Of a stretch of 64,000 nucleotides of DNA, positions 20,922-33,511 are shown piece by piece. The position numbers and the translations under genes were made by a program. Below the pieces are notes generated by a model. That model had not been told where the DNA came from and searched no databases. It was given only the letters and a program-made list of their open reading frames with translations. How positions within the stretch are numbered: the stretch's first letter is position 1; each line of letters starts with the position of its first letter. The stretch comes from Melieria omissa (taxonomy: Eukaryota > Arthropoda > Insecta > Diptera > Ulidiidae), in assembly GCA_963971225.1 (NCBI GenBank), contig OZ020269.1:30855783-30919782 (forward strand), written 5' to 3'.

Positions 20922-21907
20922 GGCAATGATTGTAACATCAATTCCACTCGCATTGCAAAGACATATTCGGTGTCTTTTTTTTAAAAGAAAAATTTTACTG
21001 TTTGTAAAATAATATAAATTAATGAGCTTGTGAATCAGACATGATTTCAAGCGAAAATTTGAGCGCGTTGATGAGTAAAAACCAACATTAATAGAGGATC
21101 GGTACAGAAAAAAGCTTGCACTCCAAGAGCACTTATAATTTCTTGAACACATAATGAGTCTAGGGGTTTTTTTCTTAAATATGCACTGCAACATCGAAGC
21201 AACAACATCGTAGCAACATCTGTTTATATTGGCAACGTCTATCGAAGAGAGTATGGATCCACTTGGCTGTCTCCTCAAGTAGAGGCATCCCTGACGTCTC
21301 TTGAGGACGAGTAGTTGTGGGTCAGTGACCAGGAAAGAGGAAACCATATCTCCTCAAGTAGATGAAACCCTGATATCTCTTTTGGAGACTAACTGAAAAC
21401 GCTACGGGTTCTTACAATAAGTTTAAAAAATACTTTGCTTGTTTCACTCTTCTGATAGGCAACGCAAAAGTACATTAAATTTTACCTTTGTCGCAGTTAA
21501 GAACCGTAATTACTACATATTAGCAGTTATCTCTTAGAATAGGAATATTATGATTCTTATTCTTTGATTAAAACTCCCCTACAGTTTTTGAAACTTTTTG
21601 TTACTATGTACCAAAGTCAATCGAATTTTTCACATTAGGTTGTGATTTTTAATTACATCTCAAATAAATCCCTAAATTAATAGAATAGCAATTCGATGAA
21701 GTACTTAAACTGCAATAAATTTAAAATTCAATTCATGACAGTTTTGTTCCAAAGTTACAGAAAACTTTAGCAGTTCTACTTCAGAGTTCATTCAGTCGTA
21801 GTGTGCGGGCCATTTTCAAGTTTAACAGCTAAAGCACTCGAGACGGTGAGCAAAACGGTTCAGCTGGGAAATGCATTTGTATGGAACTGACCATGTTTGA
21901 CTTTCAG
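20922..21907. other. Non-coding AT-rich sequence
   Basis: No gene is recognised. CTCCTCAAGTAGA repeats near 21271 and 21352 together with GACGTCTC/GATATCTC words as part of an imperfect about 80-bp direct repeat (about 21265-21390). The end may be intron preceding the candidate exon at 21908. Confidence 0.4.
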
Positions 21908-21962
21908 GTGGCTATGGCAGCCAGACAACCAGCGGACATGGCGTGCCGCGCCACAAAAAGAG
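21908..21962 (+). CDS. Candidate 55-nt internal coding exon (gene unknown)
   Basis: A GC-rich island in AT-rich DNA is bounded by a plausible 3' splice site (TTTGACTTTCAG) and 5' splice site (GAG|GTTAAGT). One frame reads GYGSQTTSGHGVPRHKK with codons ending mostly in G/C (GGC, AGC, CAG, ACC, GTG, CGC, CAC), matching dipteran preference. A second frame is also open, so the reading frame is not certain. No other exon of the same gene was identified nearby, and I cannot name the protein. The alternative is a conserved non-coding patch. Confidence 0.3.
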
Positions 21963-24900
21963 GTTAAGTATTGGCATCCTTTTCTGAATGGACGCAACAT
22001 CGGGCTGGATGCGGCGATGCTGATGACTACGGCAAATAATGCAATTGTGCAGATATATCTTGGCAACTGTTTTTTGTTGTTTTTGTTTATTTTACTTATA
22101 GTTTTTTTTTGTTGTTTTGTTAGTTGTTTAACGATTTGTGCATTATTGCAAAAACTCTCGGAAACTAGCAAAAAAGAAATGAGAAACAGCAACAAAACGG
22201 CAGCAGCAGCAGCACTAACAACAACAATAACACCAACAACGAAAAATGCTGTCGGCGCAAATGTCAATGTCAAACCATAAATATTTGCAAAGAGCAAAGA
22301 AAATGAAAAATGTTTGTCTTTTGATAAATGTGAATGATGGCGGTGCAGGTACAAATGTGGCTGTTGTGTGTATGTGTGTGTGAATGTTGGTGTTGGAATA
22401 GGTGTTTGCATGCTTGCAGCCCAGTCAAACATCTCAAGTGGTGTATGCCAACTACTCATGAGAAATTGTTGCAGCAAAAAAATACAACAAATGCGATGAA
22501 GAAACCATTGAAGATTGGTAACATGCTGAGTTGTGTCTGTATGTGTGACATATGTACAAGTGTGCGTGTGGTATGTATAAATGTGTATCAGATACTGCTT
22601 TGCGTTAGCAGCAAAGGCAAATATTTTCCGAAACCCCACTTATGTGCAAATGTGAGTGCATGTGACAACAACAACAACAACATGTCTGCCCAGTATGGTG
22701 GTAAAAGTTGGCAACAAATGCAAACTCCTCACTAGGTCCATACAAGTATTTGTGCAGAATTTTCGCTGCATTTTTTTCATCAGCTAAAGGCTCAAGAAAT
22801 AATTAAAAACAATGAGAGTAAAATTTACAAAACTAGCCGATTTATTCCACAAAGGAATTAGTGCTAAAAAGATATTTAATTACATAAATCAAATAGATAC
22901 GGTTGCCACAAAAACGGAGCTCACTTTGTTACAACGAAGTTTCCTTATTAGTGAAAGGACACAAAGTTTAGGTGACGGAATTATGAAGGACCATAGTGTT
23001 CTGTGAATCAATTGCTTAGTTAAAAAGGCCCTAAGAACTTATGCTGATTCCAATAATCACTAAATAAAAGGGGAAGAACACTTGTTTGCAGATATGACTA
23101 ATAGGAGAGTGAAGAAAGGTGGACGGTGTGTGAAGTAAAAGTCGCACTACCACTCGAAAATCAAATAGATTCATTGTGAGTCTTTTCATATTTGACGCTC
23201 ATAAACCAGTTTAACTTCTAAAGGAAGCTTTACCACAGCCAATAACTCTAATCTTGTGACCAGTCTGACTGCGTTTATTAGACCAGTCGGAATCCAGTAT
23301 GCAACTCTAAAGTGCAGGGTTGGTGTGCCGGAAGAACTGGACAGTGCCATTTTTATAGTCTCTGTTTGCATATCAACAACTCCTGGTCATTGTAGGACGA
23401 GAGGTGCCGTTTTGGAAATATACAAATAGATATCTAAAGAGTTATGAGCCCAATATACTGCAAATACGATTCAACGATAGTAGACAATAAATCTAAAAAT
23501 AAATTAAAAAATCTACAAATAAAGCTAAAAATAAATAAATAAAAGTTGAACTGAGGAATTGTGAATTAATTATTGTAGTGATCGTTCTTCTTTTAAAGCA
23601 GTTAAAATAATTTATAAAAAGACTATGAAAAAGATGATAAAATAGTCGAATCTGCTTGAAACCAGCTAACTATTTCAACAGCTTATGTTGACTCATCTCT
23701 ATCTGACTTTTCAACTAATTTTTAACTACACCTTTTTAACATAGATTTCAGAAAATGTAAAAACCATTTCAGAAAACATAAAAGCAATTTCGGAAAATGA
23801 ATACAAATTAAATTTAAGAAATAAAAAATTGTTTTCCAGTATTAAGTCTCAGTGTTTAATGCACATTGTACCATTTATATTTTTCCGATCTTGAACAAAG
23901 GGGTTACTGGGATAGGACTACTGGGAAGGGACTACAGATCCTATGACCCACGCAAAATATTTATTAGAATTATATCTTAGCAGATAAAAGTACATTCATA
24001 TCTTTTTTTTTACGTTTTCGACCGACAACAACCAACCTTTGTCACAGGAGGAACAGAACCAACGAAACTTTTTTCATATGGTTACATTTTCGAGATTTCG
24101 GTTACTTTTCTCTAAAAATCTGATTTCAGAATTTGTGAGTATGCAACATAATTTTCTAGCCCCAGCTTTCATAACATGGAAATATTTCTAACAAGAGTAT
24201 TTTGGTTTTCAAAATTTGTTTTTGTATTTAGTTTATAATTCTAGAATTTTTCACCGATTTCTTACTATTAAATTTTGAAATTTGGCACTTTTATGCTTCT
24301 TATAGAAATAATTTGGTCTCAATAAAGAACTGTGTAACAGTAAAATCTCTTAGAATCAATAGTTTTCTGCAAAGACCAATTCTCGTTTTGGTTTTCAACC
24401 CAATAAAACTTAAATATCAATATTGAGTAGTTTTGTGTACTTGGAAAAAGTTTTTTCAAGAGTCTAGTCTTTTTTACTAAAATATTCAAAAATCTAGTCT
24501 TGTTCACCTACATTTAGATAATTTTATTTATATTTTTTATAAATATATATTTTTTGGAAATATTTTTTTCCACTGCTTTCTTGCAATCGTAAAATATGAC
24601 CAACATTTCCCCCTTTTTAAAAATACCTGCAATAACTCGAAACTTCACTCATGTGGCTTTAGCTGTAACCGGCCCCTTAGCACAGCTGAGGCAATTGGCA
24701 GTTGCTTTGGGCCAACTAATGTGCCCCGCTCACAGTTTTCACTGATATATTCTATTTGCACAAATGCACCCGCCGACACTCGTCGATTCTTTGAAGGTCT
24801 GTAATTGTAGCGGCGGCGGCGGCGGAGGCGGCCTCCAGCGCACCGCAAGCTCAAAGCACTCATTACGCGCTCAATGTTGCCGTGTCGTGTATAATCTATT

Positions 24901-25750
24901 TAAATGAAATTCCCTTTGGCCGCAGCTATATGCTAATTAACACACTTGGAACGCAACGCACCAGTGTCGTGTAAAATGTGTCTGCGCGCAGCCATTTGGG
25001 CAGCGTTTGCACTTACACTCGTTGCTACAAAAGTGCGCAAAATGCGCATTGCACAACGAGAATTAGTTTGAAGAAATACTTCAATTATCTGCTTCAAGTC
25101 GCTAGAACAATTTGTGCAAAATTGCATAGTCTCTGTTGAATAATTTGCTGTGCTGTGGCGGCGTATTGGAAATTCGACTAAAATGAAACAACAACAAAGT
25201 ATTTGCTGCTTATTGACGCGTTATCAGAACTTACGTGACTTGGGCTAATTGTTTACGCAACTTGGCTGCTGTTTGACTTTTATAATTGTTGTGCTTCCAC
25301 ACCAATGTGACAAGAACAGTGCGAGCGGTGTGTGTGTGTGTGTTTTGTTTGTTTATATTTTGCTTTGTTAAGACTTGGTTTCGGCGGCAGTGTAACATGG
25401 ACATTGGAAAACGGGGTCCGACTTTGATTTGTGCGAACAAATAATAGGAATTTCCGCTGCAAAACATTGCGCACTGCACAGAATTGCTGGCACCATGTAT
25501 CAAGAGAGAAATTACAACAAATCGTTTCTGTTGCATTCTTTTCATTGCATTTGTTTCTCAAATGTCTTTTGTTGGATGCACCGCCAATGCAAAACAGTCG
25601 GCACACGCTTTCACGCATTGGAAATTTCATAATGGATGTTCAAGAAAGGAGCTGATGAATCAGCTGGAACGTGCTTTGAATGCAAAGTTAAAGTTGGGTC
25701 TTCACAGTAGGACGCACTAAGATCTGATTTGGATAAGAACGCCAAACAAG
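21963..25750. other. Non-coding AT-rich sequence with microsatellites
   Basis: It holds (CAG/ACA)n-type runs near 22195-22235, TGTG-rich stretches at 22355-22600, ACAACAACAAC near 22663-22682, a (CGG)n run at about 24811-24832, and (GT)n at 25328-25345. A GC-richer patch at about 24640-24900 has no convincing splice-bounded exon. No gene is called. Confidence 0.45.
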
Positions 25751-27250
25751 TTAGACATTCCAACTTTTTTTTAGTCGATTAAATTAACTAAATTTGCGTT
25801 AGTTTGCAAACCAATAAACTAAGTTAATGAATTTGCTGATTTAAAGAGAACAAACTTTTTTAATTGATTAAACTAACTTAATTAGATTGCACAAATTTGA
25901 ATTTGAATGAAATTTGGCTTGAATTTGCAAACCAATAAACGAAGTTAATGAAAGTATGTAATGAATTCATGTTGAATTGCGTTTATACTAAAGTAATTCT
26001 GAATTAGTTTAATGCTGAATGAATTCAATTTTTCAATTTAATTTAACACAAACTCAAATCGGACTATGATTTTATGTTGAATGTGCAAACACTGCTAAAT
26101 ATTTACCGCAGAATTGAAATGAAAAAAGTGTTTTCATTGATTAAATTAAATGATTCTGTTTCGAAAATTGGTTGATTTTTCAAACAAATGAACAAATGTT
26201 CATAAAATTTGGTCGTGAATTTAATTGATTTAATGTTTAAGTCATTTAATGCTGATTTAATTTTGAAATGAATAATTAATTCGGAATTAATTAATTATTT
26301 TAAAATTAAAATAAGAAATTTAAAAAATAAAAATTATCGCTTAGATTTCACAATTGGCCGATTTGAAAACATATCTACCGAATTAATAATTAGATTAATG
26401 AATTAAAATTAATTGATGAAATTGACTAATTTTCACAATTGGCCGATTCGCAAACATATTTAGCAAATTAATTAAATTAAATTATTAATCAAAATTAAAA
26501 TTAATTGATTGAATTTATAGTTTTTACAATTGGCCGATTTGCAAACATTTCTACCGAATTAATTAAAATTAATTAATTCATTGATAAATGATTAAATGAA
26601 CTGGATTTCACAATTTTGGTTTCGAATTTAATTGATTTAATGTTTCAGTCATTTAATGCTGAATTGATTGATTTAAATTTGAAACTAATAAATCAATTCG
26701 ATTAATTTAATTTGTAATTAATGCATTAAAAAAAACAAATTATCGCTTAATTGATTAAATAAACTAGATTCCACAATTGGCCGATTTGCAAACATTTCTA
26801 CCGAATTAATAATTAAATTAATGAATTAAAATTAAAATTAATTGATGAAATTTACTAATTTTCACAATTGACCGATTTGCGAACATATTTAGCAAATTAA
26901 TTAAATTAAATTATTAATCAAAATTAAAATTAATTGATTGAATTTATAGTTTTTACAATTGGTCGATTTGCAAACATTTCCACGGAATAAATTAAAATTA
27001 ATTAATTCATTGATAAATGATTAAATGAACTGGATTTCACAATTTTGGTTTCGAATTTAATTGATTTAATGTTAAAGTCATTTAATGCTGAATTCATTGA
27101 TTTAAATTTGAAACTAATAAATCAATTCAATTGATTTAATTTGCAATAGGCCGATTTGCGAAAATTTCTTGCAAAATAATTAAAATTTGTTCTTTGTTAA
27201 ATTAGTTTTATACCGAATGAACTAATGTCAATTTGAACTTGAATTCTATT
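25751..27250. repeat. AT-rich repeat block with a tandem duplication of about 420 bp
   Basis: Words such as CACAATTGGCCGATTTGC, ACATTTCTACCGAATTAA and AATTAATTGATTGAATTTA recur many times. A unit of about 420 bp starting near 26333 is repeated from near 26756 with only scattered differences; earlier, more diverged relatives reach back to about 25790. The sequence is almost only ATTAA/TTGAT words separated by the conserved GGCCGATTTGCAAACAT block, and has no coding potential. Confidence 0.65.
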
Positions 27251-29698
27251 CTAAATTAACTAAAATTGAAGAATTTTAGAATCGAACCGATTTCACCTAA
27301 AGTGGATACTCACAAAAATTAAATTCCACACAGAACCAATTCAACTTTGAATTTAATGCTAATTTAACATAATTCCAAAGCAACGAATTCATTGCACTCA
27401 ACGCTGGCTTCACTAAATTCCTTCGACTACTGCATTAACTATTTCAATGAAATTGCATACATTTGTTTATAAGTATTTCATGTTTCTCCATAGCTTCATC
27501 ACTGCACAATACATACATACATACATACATACTTATTTACTAGTATTTTTTTATGCTGTACGTAAATTTATTTTGTGTTTTTCCAAAACAAATTTCGCTA
27601 CATGAAATTTTCCTTGAAGCTTGAAAAAAATAAATAAAAATAGACGAAAAGTCAAAGTAAAACCGCACAAAATCTTTGGCTCAAATTGTGCCCACTGCCC
27701 CACTGCTAACCGTCTAACCGACCAACCGACCAATCGACCGACCGACCCACCGACCGATTAAATGGCCAAACCAAATGCTAAATTTAGTCTGGTCTCGTTA
27801 CCATTGTGCAATGACCCAAATCAAAGCCAGCCAGCCAACTAGCTGCTCACTTTTTCCGATAGCTGAGGGGTATTTTGGCTTTTTGGGGGTCTGCCGGTAT
27901 CGCTGCGATACCTTTTTGCTGCGGCTCGCCCTGCTCCATGTGTTTGTTGTTTGCGGCTGGTCAAGTGTGCGCGCGCACACTTTGTTGGTGTTGGTTGAAT
28001 TTGCACATTAATGAGGGCCACACGAGCGTACGGCGAGTGTTTTGTGTTGTGTGTTGTGTTGTGGTGTGGTGTCAGTCATTAACCGTTGTAGACAAATTTG
28101 GTTGAGCCGTTCGTTCGTTAGCCATTTGTTTTAGTAATATTATTTGCCGTTTTGTATTAGAGAAAGTAAATGACTTAGAGTTTTTAATGAGCTTGGCTGA
28201 TTGGTTTGAGCAATTCGTAGGCATTTGTTAATGCTTTCCATTAAACAAAACTAATCAAGAAATTACAATTAAGAAATATTTCTAAATGTCTTTAGACACT
28301 TTTTTTGCCGCAGCTTTATTGCAATGGTAAAAATAGCCATGTTGTGAGAAATTTGAGGAAAGTAGCACAAAAATATTGAGAAAATATCAATATGGAAATA
28401 TTGAAAATTTCGCCGCTGTCGAACCCTACACTGGGCATTTAGATTTGTTGTCATGCTCGCACCATATGAACTTTGCAACACGATCGTATTGCGATCGCAA
28501 CATGATAATGCGATCTTTGCTCTCTGCAAAACACAAAATAAAAACCAACAACAAAAGCTGCAACAACCAAAGCCAATATATTGAAAACAGCAACAAGGCA
28601 AAAACCGGTTCAAAGTGGGTCGTAGTACTTTGAAGTATGTAAAGGGTATCTTTGGGTTTGCTCACTTTGCTTTTCTGTTTGTTTTTCTTTTATTTTTCTA
28701 TCAGTTCGAAATGTTTGCTGCAAACGAAAAACGCATTTCAAGCAACTGCAACTTCTTGCCGCTCACCAATGAGCAGGAGAATACAATAAAACAACAAAAC
28801 AAATAATAAAAAATTACAAAACCGGCTAAAAGTTTACAACTGCTTGCGGCAATTCCCAAAAAACTTTTATTACTTTAAATGCAGACATTTTCAATTGGCA
28901 ATTCCACAAATACTTTTCCTTCATGGAAATAGTTGAAATTTTTAGTAAGTAAAGGTTATAGATTTTCTGCAAAATGTTGGCTTTAAAAAAAAAAAAAATC
29001 AAAAACTTGACTATGATTGCATAATTTATTTCTTGTGCATTTATGCTGGAATGGTTGTGTAGAGTGCGGTGAAGTCGCGCTTATTTAGCGCCTTCAGTTT
29101 TGTACGTGTGTATATATGTGTCTGTGTACGGTTGAGCATTTCTGACTCAAGCACAACGAAACTGTTCAGCCTTTCAGTCAGCAGACAATCCCGCTGAACT
29201 GGTTCAACCAATCGACCAGCAGCTGTTTTATTATCTGTTGGCATTTTCATGGCTTTATTGTTCTCCCTTGACGTGTTGTAGTGGTTGTCTTTCGGTTTCA
29301 GCACATCTTGCATTATCTTTTCTCTTTTTCTCATTCATTTTTGCATTGTTGGGTGCAATTTTATTGTTTTCATTTATTTTTTTTGCATCATAAACGTCAA
29401 TATTTAACTTAATTTCGCATATACAGCGCGGAAAAATTGTCTACAATTAAAAGCCAAAATAATAAAATGAATTTCGTTCATTCTCGGCTTTGAGCAATGA
29501 CTCATTTATTGATTTTTACCTCTTTAACACTTGAATTATGGACTTTAACCTTGAGGTCTCGATTTACAGTTTTATGTAAATTTCAATTTTAGTATTTGTT
29601 TTGGTGGGGAAAGAACAAGAAATAAGGTGCATACGTTTTGATAGCAGTTGCGCGTGCAGGATTTCATTTGGCGGGCAGGGTTGCCATCTTTTGAATGA
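27251..29698. other. Non-coding sequence with simple repeats
   Basis: It contains (ACAT)n at about 27508-27531, a CCGA/CCAA-type simple repeat at about 27717-27757, TGTTGTG-rich sequence at about 28038-28072, and a GC-richer patch at 27860-27990. Short open frames on both strands have no recognised family, and no splice-bounded exon is convincing. Confidence 0.45.
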
Positions 29699-30587
29699 AT
29701 TAAATTAAATTAGATTAAATTAAATTAAATTAAATTAAATTAAATTAAATTAAATTAAATTAAATTAAATTAAATTAAATTAAATTAAATTAAATTAAAT
29801 TAAATTAAATTAAATTAAATTAAATTAAATTAAATTAAATTAAATTAAATTAAATTAAATTAAATTAAATTAAATTAAATTAAATTAAATTAAATTAAAT
29901 TAAATTAAATTAAATTAAATTAAATTAAATTAAATTAAATTAAATTAAATTAAATTAAATTAAATTAAATTAAATTAAATTAAATTAAATTAAATTAAAT
30001 TAAATTAAATTAAATTAAATTAAATTAAATTAAATTAAATTAAATTAAATTAAATTAAATTAAATTAAATTAAATTAAATTAAATTAAATTAAATTAAAT
30101 TAAATTAAATTAAATTAAATTAAATTAAATTAAATTAAATTAAATTAAATTAAATTAAATTAAATTAAATTAAATTAAATTAAATTAAATTAAATTAAAT
30201 TAAATTAAATTAAATTAAATTAAATTAAATAAAATAAAATAAAATAAAATAAAATAAAATAAAATAAAATAAAATAAAATAAAATAAAAGTAAATTAAAT
30301 TAAATTAAATTAAATTAAATTAAATTAAATTAAATTAAATTAAATTAAATTAAATTAAATTAAATTAAATTAAATTAAATTAAATTAAATTAAATTAAAT
30401 TAAATTAAATTAAATTAAATTAAATTAAATTAAATTAAATTAAATTAAATTAAATTAAATTAAATTAAATTAAATTAAATTAAATTAAATTAAATTAAAT
30501 TAAATTAAATTAAATTAAATTAAATTAAATTAAATTAAATTAAATTAAATTAAATTAAATTAAATTAAATTAAATTAAATTAAATTA
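29699..30587. repeat. Pentanucleotide satellite (AAATT)n, about 890 bp
   Basis: An almost perfect run of the 5-bp unit TAAAT/AAATT spans the interval. In its middle (about 30226-30290) the unit switches to AAATA for about a dozen copies, then returns to AAATT. The same two unit types occur at about 40445-40770. Long perfect microsatellites like this often change length during sequencing and assembly. Confidence 0.95.
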
Positions 30588-32627
30588 GACCGTTTAGCTT
30601 TAAATATTCAAGGCATCAGTGCCAATAATATATGACCAACAAAATCTCCCGAACTTTATCCTAAACCATTCTTTATCCAAAACATTTTTCTAAAAGGCCA
30701 AGATTCTACTGAAACTAGAAGGAAATCACCTGATCTGGCAACACTGTATTTGAGCCCTGAACTCTAAAAAGCTTATGTGCTCAAGTATTCAATCAGATCT
30801 TTCTGTGATATAATATTTGCATCAGATTAGGACCTAATTGAAACCTATAAACTTGCCCTAAAAACTTTGCACTCTGTGTGCCACTGTTTGCAACTCAATG
30901 CTCTATTGACTTGTAATCTGTGTTACAAAACCTCGATATTTGTTATAAACTAAGCCTATTTTGTACAGGTGGCTTCTACAGAAAGTGTCCTGTTAAGGCG
31001 TCACATAAAATCTTGACGCGGCTTCTACCGAAAAATAGGGCTGGCTGTATCCTTTTCAAGTCAAATTAATCGAGTGACATAGTCACTCAATTTTGGAGTG
31101 ACGTGAAGTGAAAAATTCTGTAAAATCGTGTTTTATATATTCAAACAATAAAAAGAAGAAGAATTAATTAGGAAAATCTTACGATATTCTTTGCGGCAAG
31201 TTGCTCGTTGGCAAAATTAGTTCTTTGAATTTTACAACTATCGAGGTGATAATTTTCTACGAATAATGCTACTCAACGTCATTCGAACCAACAGTGAATC
31301 CCCATATGAAAAACATATGTGAAATGCACTTAAGATTCAAACAATTTTCTATTTCAGCAGAAAAAAACGCGGGTAATTCTTGGCAAAATTATTTTCTAGG
31401 TTAATTTGCTATTAATGTATTAGTGGAGAGTTACAAGTTCATTAAGTAAAATCGCAAATGCGAGATAATGTGTCACTCAATCTAAAATATGTATTTCAAA
31501 CAAAGAAAAAACTTAAAGGGAAATGTAAATAATGTTGAATTATTAAAAGATCTCAATTTAGAGTTCGCATTCGGCATGAAACTATAAATGGTTTCCATTT
31601 ATGTTAGCAAAAGTCACACGGGAAATATGTTTATTTGTAAGAAATCTCGATTTTGACAATGAAACCATGTAGAAGTTGTCATTAATTAGAAGTTAACATT
31701 TGGAACCAGTTACAGTTTTCCATTTCAAAGACAGATGAAGTGCTGTTTGTACCCTTTTGTGGTTTACGACACCATGATTAACTCTTCCAGAGCCCTAAGC
31801 ATAACAACTTAAAGTTTTTCCTTTACTATGTTTCACACGACTATGAAATCTTTTTGCAAAAACCTCCTTTGCGTAATAATATTTAAAATTTCGCATTTAG
31901 AACAATTGATGACATTAATTAATCCATGTTATCACCTCATTTCTTTCACCAAACTAGGCAAACTGTTGGCTTCATTCTGGCTGATTGTAAATAGAGGCCA
32001 ACAATTTTTTTAGTATTAAAATTCCCGTACAAATAAACACAAAATTCATACAACCTAGAGGGAAGGACACGAGAAGATAAAATGGAGAAGTAGCTCTCAA
32101 ATAAAATATGAAAAAAAATAAATAAATTTTTGTGTATTTGCGCTAAAATGCTATCAACCAAAACTTTTTTTTGTTTGAGAAATATTTAAATTTTTCTGGA
32201 ATGCGCTAATGCCGCTCAGCCAGCCAAACTGTCAGCCACATAATAAGCACATAACATAACGGGATTACTTGTGGTGTTATCACATAAAAATATGCGAAGG
32301 TACGATGAGTCCGCCGAGACGTGCTTGCACTGGTACAACGCAAAACAGCTGTTGAAATCGTTTTCGGATATTTTTTTTTGCATTTTAGAAAGTGATGGGT
32401 TAGAAAAGGAATGGTAAAATTTCTGGTGAAAATAACATGAAACGAAATGTGCGATTTTAAGCAAACAAGATAGAAATAATTAAAACAAAATTATGTTTGA
32501 TAACTTTTGTTCGCTTAGTTAGTGAGACAAACAATAATGTGACAGTTTGCAAAAGAAGAAAAAAAGTAATAACAATAAACAAGAAACGTCAACGATCAAC
32601 ACGTGTGGCATTATGTATGTGTGTGTA

Positions 32628-32660
<33 letters not shown>

Positions 32661-33511
32661 CTGTAACTTTCTATGGCAAATTATTGTACGATGCCAAGCG
32701 CACAATTTATACAACACACCAGTCATCAACATCTCAGCATAATAACACAGTAACTGAAGTCATAACTTTGTTGCCCACGTTTTGTCACCATGCTTTGTCT
32801 CCGTGTTCAACGTATTGCAATTGGTTCTACCAAAGGCTAAATCAACTTTAAATCGCCTCGTTCTTACCAGCCACACTTGCAGAACATTGCATAACGCCGC
32901 ACAAAGTGGAAAGTTTCAAACGTAATACTTAACCTTAAAACGCTGAATTACAACATTCATTCTTGAATGGAAACTTTATTGTGTACTCGGGGAACATATT
33001 AAAAAAAAATAAAAATAAATAAATGTTCTAGTCAGTGAGCAGTGAAGCCAAAACACGATCGCCAACACATTCGCGTGCTGGCACGTCACGCATACTAAAT
33101 CCCCTCCTTCCCACAAATGCTGGTACAACAAAGTTAACAAAATCCAAAAACAACAGAAGAAATACACAGTCATAAAACTCCAGACAAGATTGAAATAATT
33201 TATATTCTAACGGTAACCGCAACACGTCCACAAACCCATCGACTCATATCGACGATCGACTTAAAATGGCGAATTTCGCAAACATCACGAAACAGCAAAG
33301 AAAATAGAAAGTTCTGTTGACATTTTCAACGACCACGTTATTTATTTGCACGGCTAGCCACACGCCAACAATGGACAGACGCATTCAAAAGTTTGATAAT
33401 CGTAGCTTAACACTCTAGTGCCCAAATTGACATTTCCTAGCAACACTTAAAGTCTATAATATAAAAATTTTAAAACATCGAAAAATATATTTCAGAAAAT
33501 AAAACCAAAAA
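30588..33511. other. Non-coding AT-rich sequence
   Basis: No gene is recognised. A short palindromic GAGTGACATAGTCACTC lies near 31073-31089. Short open frames on both strands lack motifs, and the only clear structure is the TG microsatellite near 32.6 kb. Confidence 0.45.
32613..32660. repeat. (TG)n microsatellite
   Basis: Alternating TG with two TATG interruptions, ending in an uninterrupted TG run. Confidence 0.9.

Noticed and set aside
21860..22639. A 259-codon minus-strand open frame
   Set aside because: Its residues come from TG/CA microsatellite (His/Thr-rich) and CAG/CAA runs, it has no family signature, and a better candidate exon overlaps on the other strand.
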